Source of the DNA: a virus
Direction: 5' to 3' (one strand)
Length of the DNA: 64,000 bases
IMG/VR virus record: IMGVR_UViG_3300024346_000016
Coordinates: 55,500-119,499 of that record
In this document: in pieces, positions 30,186 through 37,914 of the stretch
How positions within the stretch are numbered: position 1 is the stretch's first letter
Layout: every line of letters starts with the position of its first letter
Translations under genes and position numbers: made by a program
Notes under the pieces: generated by a model
The model's input: the letters and a program-made list of their open reading frames with translations, nothing else
The model's database searches: none
What the model was told of the DNA's origin: nothing

Positions 30186-31460
30186 ATGGCAACACAACAC
30201 GGATTCGGCTCATCAGTTTCAAGCGGGTTAACCTTTGCATACGACACAATCGATACGGTTAACTCATACTTAGGGGAACCTACTACAAATTTAATTAACC
30301 CAAATACCGTAAACATCTATTCTTGGTGGGGTCGAACTGTACAAACCATAACTCAATTATCAGAAACATATAATGGTCAGCCTATTTACCGAGTTAGTCT
30401 AAGTATAGATGATGGTGATATGCTATATCACATTAGAGAGAGATGGGGAGCTGGCTCCGGCTGGTATATGCCATACGTAATATTTAATGCGAGTACACCA
30501 TATATTGCTAGCGTAATTTACCGACCAGTATCACACGCTGATACTCGAGTATATGGACATCCAAGTAATATTGGCGGCTGGGGTAGAAATGTTGATGATA
30601 GTATAGATCTAGATGGTGGATGGAAAAAACATAGAATTGATAGAAATCATAATGTTACGGTTGGCGATAACAGGTTTTACCATATGCATACGCCTTCTGC
30701 CGAAATTGGTCAAACTGTAACTGTTGATATAACGCATAGTCAAATTGAACAAAAGGATCATGTAACTCAATTTACGCCAACCGCCAGAAGTGCAACCCAG
30801 GGGCTTTTGCCACTAGCTGGCATTTCTACACTTAATTTATCAAATGTTTCTTTTGATGCCAATGCACAAATGGTATTTGATGGAACTGACGATACTCTTG
30901 ATACTGGAATTCCGCTAACAGATTTACCGGCGCTTTCAAATTTTACCATAGAGTGTATAGTTAAGATTGATGCATACCCAACAGCAGCCTCACCAAATGG
31001 ATATGGTAGTACTACTAAAGCTGGAGTATTAGTAGGCGCTACCTATTATAGTGGAACAGCTTTATATTGGTACGGCAATAGTAGCGGAACTAATTGTACA
31101 GTATACGCTTACATAAGAGGTAATGATGGGTATAGAACAGCTGGGGCATATAACCTAACACCAGGACAATATCATCACTTAGTATTAGTAAATGATTATA
31201 CAAATAGTTCTATTAACCTATATGCTAATGGGGTACTCAACGGCACATATGCCGGTCCAACTCAAGATTATAATCCAGGATTAACTCCATCTGCTGGTAA
31301 TATTGGAATTAATAAAGCCCAAGTAGATGGAGGCGGCACCCAAGTTTACTCGAATTTACCCTGTTTAGTACCGATTACTAAAATTTATAACAGATCTCTC
31401 TCATCCGCGGAAGTTACGCAAAACTTTAAGAAGTACCAAACCCGATTTGGACTAGCTTAG
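30186..31460 (+). CDS. LamG-like adhesin, long form
   Basis: A 424-residue protein, the last of the six paralogs. It has the long-form signature (FAYDTIDTVNSYLGEPTTNL), a central domain rich in Trp, His and Tyr, a linker RSATQGLLPLAG, and a LamG domain from FDGTDDTLDTG to KIYNRSLSSAEV. The N-terminal signature is nearly the same as in the 25528 product, while the middle is different. Confidence 0.75.
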   Translation: MATQHGFGSSVSSGLTFAYDTIDTVNSYLGEPTTNLINPNTVNIYSWWGRTVQTITQLSETYNGQPIYRVSLSIDDGDMLYHIRERWGAGSGWYMPYVIFNASTPYIASVIYRPVSHADTRVYGHPSNIGGWGRNVDDSIDLDGGWKKHRIDRNHNVTVGDNRFYHMHTPSAEIGQTVTVDITHSQIEQKDHVTQFTPTARSATQGLLPLAGISTLNLSNVSFDANAQMVFDGTDDTLDTGIPLTDLPALSNFTIECIVKIDAYPTAASPNGYGSTTKAGVLVGATYYSGTALYWYGNSSGTNCTVYAYIRGNDGYRTAGAYNLTPGQYHHLVLVNDYTNSSINLYANGVLNGTYAGPTQDYNPGLTPSAGNIGINKAQVDGGGTQVYSNLPCLVPITKIYNRSLSSAEVTQNFKKYQTRFGLA

Positions 31461-31465
31461 TACTA

Positions 31466-31473
31466 GATAAATA
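31466..31473 (+). promoter_or_regulatory. T4-late-like promoter box
   Basis: Reads GATAAATA with 19 bases before the ATG at 31493. It supports that ATG as the start rather than an upstream TTG at 31484. Confidence 0.6.
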
Positions 31474-31492
31474 ATAAAAAATATTGTATACA

Positions 31493-31843
31493 ATGTTAAA
31501 AGTAAAAATCGAATCGATTACCGGATTTGGCAAAACTGCAGAATTTGCTACTATTCACTTAATGCACTATGACTTAGCATCAGGCGGAGCTTCTGCTACT
31601 GTTAATTTATATGAAAACGATCCTATGCCAGGATCACCAGCTACTCCAGCTGTTCAAATTATGACTAAGCACATTACCTGCACATCAGAAGATACCTCTA
31701 CTTGGGGTACTGAAGATATGGTATTTGTTGATATGGTATTGACTAAAGCAGGTCTAGTTAGAGATACTGAATGGGTTCAACCCGCACCTACTCCAGTAAC
31801 TCCTGCACCAGCTACTCCGCCAGCTGAACCAGAATTACCGTAA
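31493..31843 (+). CDS. Small structural-type protein with Pro-rich tail
   Basis: A 116-residue protein. Residues 1-95 form a small beta domain of unknown family (MLKVKIESITGFG). The last 22 or so residues are Pro, Ala and Thr repeats (VTPAPATPPAEPE). The ATG at 31493 was preferred because of the late-box distance. It is followed by a terminator, so it forms a single-gene unit. The function is unknown. Confidence 0.55.
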   Translation: MLKVKIESITGFGKTAEFATIHLMHYDLASGGASATVNLYENDPMPGSPATPAVQIMTKHITCTSEDTSTWGTEDMVFVDMVLTKAGLVRDTEWVQPAPTPVTPAPATPPAEPELP

Positions 31844-31861
31844 TCTGATTTTTTAATCTTT

Positions 31862-31893
31862 AAAAGGGGAAAATTTTTTATTCCCCTTTTTTT
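31862..31893 (+). terminator. Intrinsic terminator
   Basis: A 10-bp stem AAAAGGGGAA/TTCCCCTTTT with a 9-base A/T loop and a following T run closes the 31493 gene. The A run on the other side means it could also act on the minus strand. Confidence 0.85.
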
Positions 31894-31923
31894 ATGAAAT
31901 AAAACCTGATACTAAAACTATAG

Positions 31924-31929
31924 TATAAG
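31924..31929 (+). promoter_or_regulatory. Second-class -10 element
   Basis: Reads TATAAG within TAGTATAAG, close to the GTATAAT elements found before 51107 and 61251. It lies after a terminator and 21 bases before the ATG at 31951. No good -35 is seen. Confidence 0.4.
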
Positions 31930-31950
31930 AAACAAAAAAGTAACAACTTC

Positions 31951-32400
31951 ATGAAGAACTTAACAGTAAAACTTTTTGAAATCTACTCTCTACAAAGCGA
32001 ACTTAGCGGCTTGATCAACCAGCAAACTGGGGAGAAGATAAAAACCGGTATTCTAGACGAAGAAATTGGTCTTGTGGCTAAATACTGGATTAATCAATTA
32101 AATGACATTGTGTTAGCCGAGGTAAAAACCTTAGATACACAACGTGAGGAACTGATCAAAAAATACGGTACAGCTGACGACCAAGGTGGAGTTTCTCTAC
32201 AAATGGTTATCAAGGAAATGGACAAAGACGGCAAAGAGGTTTCTAAAATGAATCCTAAATTTGCTGAATTTAACACCGAGTTCAATGGCTTATTAAGTCA
32301 AGAAAAGGAATTGTCGTATCATCCAATTAAATTGGAAACACTTAATGATGTAAAAAGTAGTAATAACTACCCTACATTCTTTAAGTTTGTAGAAGCATAA
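31951..32400 (+). CDS. Hypothetical helical protein
   Basis: A 149-residue, mostly helical and charged protein without a recognised motif. It is bracketed by terminators on both sides and has a non-late promoter element, so it is probably expressed independently of the surrounding virion genes. The function is unknown. Confidence 0.55.
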   Translation: MKNLTVKLFEIYSLQSELSGLINQQTGEKIKTGILDEEIGLVAKYWINQLNDIVLAEVKTLDTQREELIKKYGTADDQGGVSLQMVIKEMDKDGKEVSKMNPKFAEFNTEFNGLLSQEKELSYHPIKLETLNDVKSSNNYPTFFKFVEA

Positions 32401-32423
32401 TCGCCAACCCTACTACTACCGCG

Positions 32424-32453
32424 AAAAGGCTGTACGCAAGTGCAGCCTTTTTT
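32424..32453 (+). terminator. Intrinsic terminator
   Basis: A 9-bp stem AAAAGGCTG/CAGCCTTTT with a 10-base loop and six T residues closes the 31951 gene. Confidence 0.85.
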
Positions 32454-32463
32454 GGTTAGCCTA

Positions 32464-32471
32464 AATAAATA
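32464..32471 (+). promoter_or_regulatory. T4-late-like box giving a leaderless start
   Basis: Reads AATAAATA, 6 bases before the ATG at 32478. The arrangement is the same as at 27955 and 28329. Confidence 0.6.
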
Positions 32472-32477
32472 ATCTAT

Positions 32478-33110
32478 ATGATACTAAGCGCAAGACAAAA
32501 CGGATTCCTAATAAGTTTCCCAGATACTTTCTTCTCTAAGCAGATAAGTAAGAAATACGAGAAATATTATAATAGCCTTATTATGCCGTATGAGACTATT
32601 GAAGATTTCATGGCATCGACTATTCAGTCAGTTACATTTAATGGCTTTACTGTGCCAATGGTAAGTCAAGTAAGACCTCTTGGTAAAATACAAGAGTTTC
32701 ATAGTGCAAAGCCAATTGCTGAAATGTTTGAACGTAAATTTACAATCAAATTTAAGTTAAGTGATGCCTACCTAAATTATTTTATCTTTTTAGATAATGC
32801 GCTTAACTATTTAGATCAAGGTAACCTAGAACCAACTAACTTACGTCGATCTCTAAATGGTGTTGGTAAACCATTTGTGCAAGATCCTCAGGGTATTACA
32901 ATGGATCCAATCAGATTAACTCTCTTAAATAATGAAGGTTATGCAGTTTCGTCGATTGTATTTAATCACCCAATTCTATCGGGCATGACTAATATTTCAC
33001 TGTCATATAATGAAAATGCTCCAAAATTTAATACATTTGAAGTATCATTCCAATTCTATAACTTTGATATTGCCCTAGATTTTGGTGAGGGTCTTAACTA
33101 TATTGGTTAA
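32478..33110 (+). CDS. Putative tail tube or baseplate-tube protein
   Basis: A 210-residue protein. The C-terminus (NTFEVSFQFYNFDIAL) resembles the closing strands of tail-tube/tube-initiator folds, and the beginning is a compact alpha/beta domain with a charged helix (SKQISKKYEKYY). The family was not recognised with certainty. It is a single-gene leaderless late unit. It ends tail-to-tail with the nucleotidyltransferase, whose stop codon overlaps its own at a TTAA. Confidence 0.45.
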   Translation: MILSARQNGFLISFPDTFFSKQISKKYEKYYNSLIMPYETIEDFMASTIQSVTFNGFTVPMVSQVRPLGKIQEFHSAKPIAEMFERKFTIKFKLSDAYLNYFIFLDNALNYLDQGNLEPTNLRRSLNGVGKPFVQDPQGITMDPIRLTLLNNEGYAVSSIVFNHPILSGMTNISLSYNENAPKFNTFEVSFQFYNFDIALDFGEGLNYIG

Positions 33111-33910
33111 ATATAGGAATCTAGTGTAACACTAGTTGGCAAAGGTAATCCTTCTTCTTTTAATTTCTCAGTGTAGGCCACGATAATCTCCTGTTTATTT
33201 GGATAGAGCGGAGATTTTATAAAAAGATCAAAAGTTTTCTTAAAGGTATTCCATTCGCTAAATGGTAGGGGCTGACCAAAAATTGCTTTAGCCATATCTT
33301 CTGCTGACTCAGCTATTAATTGACGATCCATAATTTTATAGTTAACCTTTTTCATCTCTTTAACAATCTTATAGAGACCGTCTGGTCTTAACATATAGCC
33401 TGTAAATTTAGAAGGGCTAGCTGGGTCGCCTTCAATATCTTCCTTTCGCGAATCTAATACAGTAAATAGGAAATAGACACGGTGTTTAGTTGTATCTGGA
33501 TCCTCTTCAATATTTTTATAGAAAATATCAGTTGCCTCTTTATTTGCAGTTTGAGGTCTTACGAAAATATCAATTTGTACTGGCTCGTGACCAGTTGGTG
33601 TAAAATTAGTTGATACAATATTAAAACCATAGAATGCTTTTGCATCAATTCCTTGAGCTTTACATAGCTCTACAATTTTAGGAAGTTCCAAATCTGTGTA
33701 TACCAGGCAATCAATATCGCCTGAAATAGGTTTCTGTTTCCAGCTGCCAATCGGTTCACCAGGCTGGCTTCCGAGTATTCCCTGGACTACCTTATCGTTA
33801 AACTCTGCAACGATTCTTTGGATATCTTCGCGCTTAACTGAAACTGTTTCAGGAAAGGCATTACCTCCTTCATTAAGGACAAATTTTCGGTATTCTAATA
33901 GGTATTTCAT
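33107..33910 (-). CDS. Nucleotidyltransferase-fold protein with capsid-targeting-like start
   Basis: The start at 33910 (MKYLLEYRKFVLNE) gives 267 residues; it overlaps the upstream stop as TAATG, so an upstream TTG is less likely. The core matches the pol-beta nucleotidyltransferase fold: a Gly-Ser pair about residue 40 (GSWKQ), SGDIDCLVY with two Asp residues, and a third acidic strand PVQIDIFV. The substrate is unknown. The first 14 residues end in L-N-E and resemble T4 internal-protein capsid-targeting sequences, as in the proteins at 53114, 55647, 57067 and 57942. It is cotranscribed with the gene on its right. Confidence 0.65.
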   Translation of the reverse strand: MKYLLEYRKFVLNEGGNAFPETVSVKREDIQRIVAEFNDKVVQGILGSQPGEPIGSWKQKPISGDIDCLVYTDLELPKIVELCKAQGIDAKAFYGFNIVSTNFTPTGHEPVQIDIFVRPQTANKEATDIFYKNIEEDPDTTKHRVYFLFTVLDSRKEDIEGDPASPSKFTGYMLRPDGLYKIVKEMKKVNYKIMDRQLIAESAEDMAKAIFGQPLPFSEWNTFKKTFDLFIKSPLYPNKQEIIVAYTEKLKEEGLPLPTSVTLDSYI

Positions 33911-34659
33911 TATTCTGTGCCGTCTATCCAAGTTTTACCATCTAATTGACCAGAATCATTATCAACTGTCTTCATTAAGATTTGGTCGATAACATTTCCT
34001 CTAAACATTTCCGTAGTTTTATCAAAGCTTGGAAAGTAGGTCTCAATTTCAATTTGAAATGTGATAGTTATTTTATTATTGTCAGTGTACGAAAATTTGT
34101 AGGCTTTATCATTTGTTGCCTGATCTGGAAAAACAAATAGAGCAGGAATCCTGATTCCTCTATATTGAAAATACATTACTCGATTACTATAGAAAAGATC
34201 AAATAGTTTTTCAGTTGCCTTAAATGTTTTATTAAGATTATCTACAATAATCTTTGCATCAAAGTTTACTTTAAGTGGCAGGGAATAGAGTCTTGCTGAA
34301 TAGGCTTTACTTTTCTTTGCATCATTTTCATCAAATTCATCGCGCTGAAAGGTTCCTCTAACATACTTATTAACAAGATCCGACGATTTTACATTAAATG
34401 AACTTAAGGTAATAATTCCTCTTGGAATAGGATCATAGTTACCTTCTGCCATTTGTGAAATTTTACAGGTAGAAGGAATTCCTATAAAGAAATCTTGCAT
34501 AAAGCCTTCGTCGGTTCCTTGATTAAAGTAAAAAGGAATTGTATGAATTTCTGGGCGGTCGTCACGCCATAATTCAATCTCCAACTGTCTATTTAATAGA
34601 TCCAGTAGGGAGATTGTAAGATTACGTAGGAATATATCCTGAGTATTTGTATTCTTCAT
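33910..34659 (-). CDS. Putative tail/neck structural protein
   Basis: A 249-residue beta-rich protein. A central PRGIITLSSFNV segment and a later VMYFQYRGIRIPALFVFP strand resemble proteins of the T4-like neck/tail-completion class, but the match is weak. It has a minus-strand late box 5 bases from its ATG, so it is probably nearly leaderless. Its stop overlaps the start of the nucleotidyltransferase. The function is not established. Confidence 0.5.
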   Translation of the reverse strand: MKNTNTQDIFLRNLTISLLDLLNRQLEIELWRDDRPEIHTIPFYFNQGTDEGFMQDFFIGIPSTCKISQMAEGNYDPIPRGIITLSSFNVKSSDLVNKYVRGTFQRDEFDENDAKKSKAYSARLYSLPLKVNFDAKIIVDNLNKTFKATEKLFDLFYSNRVMYFQYRGIRIPALFVFPDQATNDKAYKFSYTDNNKITITFQIEIETYFPSFDKTTEMFRGNVIDQILMKTVDNDSGQLDGKTWIDGTE

Positions 34660-34664
34660 ATGGT

Positions 34665-34672
34665 TATTTATT
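34665..34672 (-). promoter_or_regulatory. T4-late-like box on the minus strand
   Basis: On the minus strand this reads AATAAATA, with 5 bases to the ATG ending at 34659. It drives the structural/nucleotidyltransferase pair and sits just downstream of the tmRNA 3' end. Confidence 0.6.
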
Positions 34673-34692
34673 CGCCAAGAAAAATACTGGAG

Positions 34693-35155
34693 TGGAGCTG
34701 ACGGGAGTCGAACCCGTGTCCAATGCGGTTACTTCAATGAATTCGTTTACAGGCTTAGTCCATTTTTCTAAAAAGACAAAATATAAAGTTTGATGTATGT
34801 AGGAACCAAACTTTCAAACAACCCGGTCTCGAAGTTATTTAGTAGAGCTCCGACCTGTTACTCCAACTCTTTCGCCCCCTGTATAGATCGTCCACGATCA
34901 GATGCTCAAGGTCAGCCTTGACTGTTAAGGGAGCCACCTGGATTTGCTTTCACTTCTTCTTAAAGTCCCATGAGTGATACGGGAGCGATTAGGCAGCTAC
35001 TGCTAAATCTGCACCTACGAAAGACATTGCGTCTTCGAAAGTCCAAGTTGACTTATTGTCAGTTATTGTTTGTATAGGTTATTAAAGAGTTTCCAATACT
35101 AACTCCGCCTGCATTCAAAGAACTACGACCGCTTGTCAAATGCCAAAACAGCCCC
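34693..35155 (-). ncRNA. ssrA: Transfer-messenger RNA (tmRNA)
   Basis: On the minus strand the RNA begins GGGGCTG (35155-35149), which pairs with CAGCTCC (34700-34694) as a 7-bp acceptor stem. The third pair is G-U, the alanine identity element. The T arm ACGGGTTCGACTCCCGT precedes the 3' end. The discriminator A is at 34693 and no CCA is encoded. An open tag frame runs from about 35060 to the TAA at 34991-34989. It would encode about 23 residues starting DNKSTWTF and ending GADLAVAA, the ending type recognised by ClpXP-like proteases. tmRNA rescues stalled ribosomes; phage-encoded copies are rare but known. The 463-base length is above average. The resume codon is inferred from the frame. 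Confidence 0.9.
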
Positions 35156-35159
35156 ATAT

Positions 35160-35173
35160 TTTATAGTATAATA
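35160..35173. promoter_or_regulatory. Near-palindromic divergent -10 region
   Basis: The near-palindrome AGTATAATACT offers TATAAT on the plus strand (35167-35172) and TATTAT/TATAAA on the minus strand. The minus strand has a start just ahead of the tmRNA 5' end. It could serve the tmRNA and add an early-type start for the wedge operon at 35264. Confidence 0.4.
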
Positions 35174-35235
35174 CTAAAGAATTATCTATTTAGTCTTGAG
35201 CGACGTAAAATCTTTTCCAAAGTTCAATTATCCCT

Positions 35236-35243
35236 AATAAATA
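35236..35243 (+). promoter_or_regulatory. T4-late-like promoter box
   Basis: Reads AATAAATA, with 20 bases before the ATG at 35264, the commonest spacing in the window. Confidence 0.65.
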
Positions 35244-35263
35244 ATAAAAAAGAATTCGCCAAG

Positions 35264-36931
35264 ATGGCTGAAACACTTTCACCAACATACAAGCTTTTTA
35301 AAGGGCTAAGCACAAATGCTACCGAACTATACAGGGAGTCTGTGCAGTTTCTACAACAGAAATTTAAAACAAGCGGCGACATTTTTACGTTAGCTTCCCC
35401 GTTTGGTCAGCTTTTGATAGTTTTACATAACTTAACTGAGCTGATTTTATTCTATATAGAAGACTCGATTACTGAACTTAATATTTATGAGGCAAATCGC
35501 CCATCTTCAGTCTATTCACTAGCTTCACTATCTGGACACAATCCCAGCCGAGCTCTATCAGCAGTCGGCACGATTCAGGTTAAGCCAAGTTTAAAAGTAG
35601 ACTTTACTAAAATTCCAGGCAATAGATTAATTTTTACAAAATACATGAATCTTAATTGTGAAAACAATGGATTAAATTATGTAGTGGAAATGCCAGGAGA
35701 CGAAGCTCGATTAGATATGAAAGGTACGACTGGATTAAACTTTACAATTAGACAGGGTAGACTTCAGCAGCAAACCTTTGGTAGTACTGGAGAAGCCTTT
35801 CAAAGTTTACAATTAGGATATCCAAACAACTTTTTAATTGACCAGTTCCTAGTTAACGTCTATGTTAATGGAGAGCGCTGGGAAAATTACCAATCAATGC
35901 TAGATATTCCAAGAAATGGTAACTGCTATGTTTGTAAAACTGGTATTACTAATGGTCTTGATATCTATTTTGGAAATGGTTCATTTGGAAAAATTCCACC
36001 AACTGGAGCTGAAATTATTGTTGAATATTTAATAACAGAAGGTGCAGTTGGTAATATTGTTACAGATGCCTTATCTGAATTAATTTTTACATTTACTGAT
36101 ACTGCACTAAACACAATAGGTGAAGAGGTAACTCTTACTGATATGGTAACAGTAAGCTGTGTAAATTCGCCAAATTTTGGAACAGATCCAGAGTCACTAG
36201 CTTTAACTAGACTGCTTGCGCCAAAGGCAAGTAAAAACTTTGCACTGGTTAATGTTGATAATTATGAAGTCTTAATGAGAAAACTACAAATGTTTTCTTC
36301 TGTTAGGGTTACGCTAGATCCTGATGACAATCGGGTAATTAATATATTCTTAGTACCAGATATTACTAAAATATTTGCACGTGGAGTTGACTACTTCAAC
36401 CTAATCGAGGATCGATTTAAGTTAACTGCATTCCAAAAAACAGAATTATTAAAATATATTAAAAAATCTGGAACCGAACTTATATCAACCACAGTTAGAC
36501 TACTAGATCCAACTCCAAAGAAATATGCTTTAAATATTAGTTTGGTTACATTTGCAGATTACGATAAAGATTCAATTAAGGGTCAAATCGTTGAACAAAT
36601 AGGATCATATTTTGTTAATAACACACGTAAAGATCGTATTCCAAAGAGTGATTTAATTAAATTGGTCGAGGGAATCAGCGGAGTCGATTCAGTTAGTATT
36701 CAAATTATCGGTGAAGCAAATGAGGCATCTGCTATTAAAAATGCAAATATGGCAAATCCACCACTAGACGGACTAGATTCATTTAATGATATTATTATTA
36801 AGTCAAACGAGTTTGCAATTATTAGAGGCGGGTTTAGGGATAAAATTGGCAACGTTTATGAATCAGGCATGTCTGACGATAAGCTTTGTGCAATTAACAT
36901 CTTCTTTAGAGATGAAACAAGATTAAACTAA
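35264..36931 (+). CDS. Baseplate wedge protein, gp6/baseplate J-like
   Basis: A 555-residue protein. The middle (about residues 205-270) shows the baseplate J signature: IYFGNGSFGKIPPTGAEI followed by VEYLITEGAVGNI. The N-terminal 110 residues are helical with VYSLASLSGHNPSRA, as in gp6-like wedges. In T4 family members this protein links wedge units of the baseplate ring. It begins a long late operon that continues into the terminase genes. The assignment to the gp6 class is well supported, but the exact T4 equivalent is inferred. Confidence 0.75.
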   Translation: MAETLSPTYKLFKGLSTNATELYRESVQFLQQKFKTSGDIFTLASPFGQLLIVLHNLTELILFYIEDSITELNIYEANRPSSVYSLASLSGHNPSRALSAVGTIQVKPSLKVDFTKIPGNRLIFTKYMNLNCENNGLNYVVEMPGDEARLDMKGTTGLNFTIRQGRLQQQTFGSTGEAFQSLQLGYPNNFLIDQFLVNVYVNGERWENYQSMLDIPRNGNCYVCKTGITNGLDIYFGNGSFGKIPPTGAEIIVEYLITEGAVGNIVTDALSELIFTFTDTALNTIGEEVTLTDMVTVSCVNSPNFGTDPESLALTRLLAPKASKNFALVNVDNYEVLMRKLQMFSSVRVTLDPDDNRVINIFLVPDITKIFARGVDYFNLIEDRFKLTAFQKTELLKYIKKSGTELISTTVRLLDPTPKKYALNISLVTFADYDKDSIKGQIVEQIGSYFVNNTRKDRIPKSDLIKLVEGISGVDSVSIQIIGEANEASAIKNANMANPPLDGLDSFNDIIIKSNEFAIIRGGFRDKIGNVYESGMSDDKLCAINIFFRDETRLN

Positions 36932-36933
36932 CT

Positions 36934-37179
36934 ATGCATAGAGATTCAATTTTTAGAAAATCCATTGAGAGAAAAGAAAATCGCCTATATTTAGGGTTTT
37001 CATATAAAGATAAGATTATTGAAAAAACAGTATCTCCATATATGCTTGGAGTGTCTGCCTTTATGGATAGATTTTTATTAAAACTAGATGCAATAGTTTT
37101 TAACAATATTGAAGCGGTCAAAAAAATAAAAATATTTGCTAACCCAGCCCTGGATAAGAACACGACAAAACTAAACTAA
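36934..37179 (+). CDS. Small hypothetical protein
   Basis: An 81-residue basic protein with no recognised motif. It lies 2 bases after the wedge gene and 7 before the putative small terminase. The GYK/FSYKDK and hydrophobic MLGVSAFMDRFLL segments suggest a small structural or assembly factor. The function is unknown. Confidence 0.5.
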   Translation: MHRDSIFRKSIERKENRLYLGFSYKDKIIEKTVSPYMLGVSAFMDRFLLKLDAIVFNNIEAVKKIKIFANPALDKNTTKLN

Positions 37180-37186
37180 AAGTCCA

Positions 37187-37912
37187 GTGATCAGCAAAGA
37201 GAAGAAAACACAAATAAAAAACGAACTCGAAAGCTTTTTGAGCTCATATTCTGGAGATACTTCAGAATATGATATAGTCGACGATCGTTTTAACGAACTT
37301 GAACAAAATCCACCAATTGATTTTGAAGAAATGAGTTCAGGCTTCAAGACTAAAGCTCTTGAGATCACAGATTCCCTATTTAAATTTTATGTAGACTTAG
37401 GTTTAATTACTCAACATGATTACCTAAAACAAAAGAAAGACCTCGATAATATGAATATCGAGACTATGTTCTTTCAGCATAAAACTATTAAGATGGCGAT
37501 TGAAAGAATTATGGAAGAAATAAACCAGGGTGCAGCGCATCCGCGGTTATTTGAAGTAATGTCTCAATTACAGGATCGTCTTACTATGGTTACTAAAACT
37601 CAAGCCAACTATATGCTTTTCCTAGAGGATACGTACAGGAAAATGCGTAGCGAAGTTGATTCAAGAGGAGACCAAGCCGGTCTACCAGCCTCTTCAGTAA
37701 ATGCAATTAAAGCTGGCGAATATTATGTCACAGCTGGAACCAAGAATATTATGAAAGAAATTCAAGGAGAAAAGAGTGATCAAGAGTTTGATAATAGATT
37801 AACTAATCCAAACGAAAAAAATTCGCTAATGACTGAGCGCGGATTGGAACACTTAATTCAACGTGATGAAGGTGATGAAGATCTAAACTCAACCATTTTT
37901 GAAATTATTTAA
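37187..37912 (+). CDS. Putative small terminase subunit
   Basis: A 241-residue helical protein starting with GTG. It lies 2 bases before the large terminase. Residues about 115-150 (HPRLFEVMSQLQDRL, then a helix ending in DTYRKM) resemble the conserved helical pair of T4-like gp16 proteins. The acidic C-terminus (EGDEDLNSTIFEII) fits an interaction tail. The role of gp16 is to bind DNA and stimulate the large subunit. The assignment rests on position and helix pattern. Confidence 0.5.
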   Translation: MISKEKKTQIKNELESFLSSYSGDTSEYDIVDDRFNELEQNPPIDFEEMSSGFKTKALEITDSLFKFYVDLGLITQHDYLKQKKDLDNMNIETMFFQHKTIKMAIERIMEEINQGAAHPRLFEVMSQLQDRLTMVTKTQANYMLFLEDTYRKMRSEVDSRGDQAGLPASSVNAIKAGEYYVTAGTKNIMKEIQGEKSDQEFDNRLTNPNEKNSLMTERGLEHLIQRDEGDEDLNSTIFEII

Positions 37913-37914
37913 GT

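Noticed and set aside
33696-33992. Plus-strand frame of 98 codons
   Set aside because: It is opposite the nucleotidyltransferase and its neighbour, which have recognisable motifs and proper overlaps.
34693-34760. Separate tRNA gene
   Set aside because: The tRNA-like 3' end belongs to the tmRNA: the acceptor strand pairs with 35149-35155 more than 400 bases away and there is no anticodon arm nearby.
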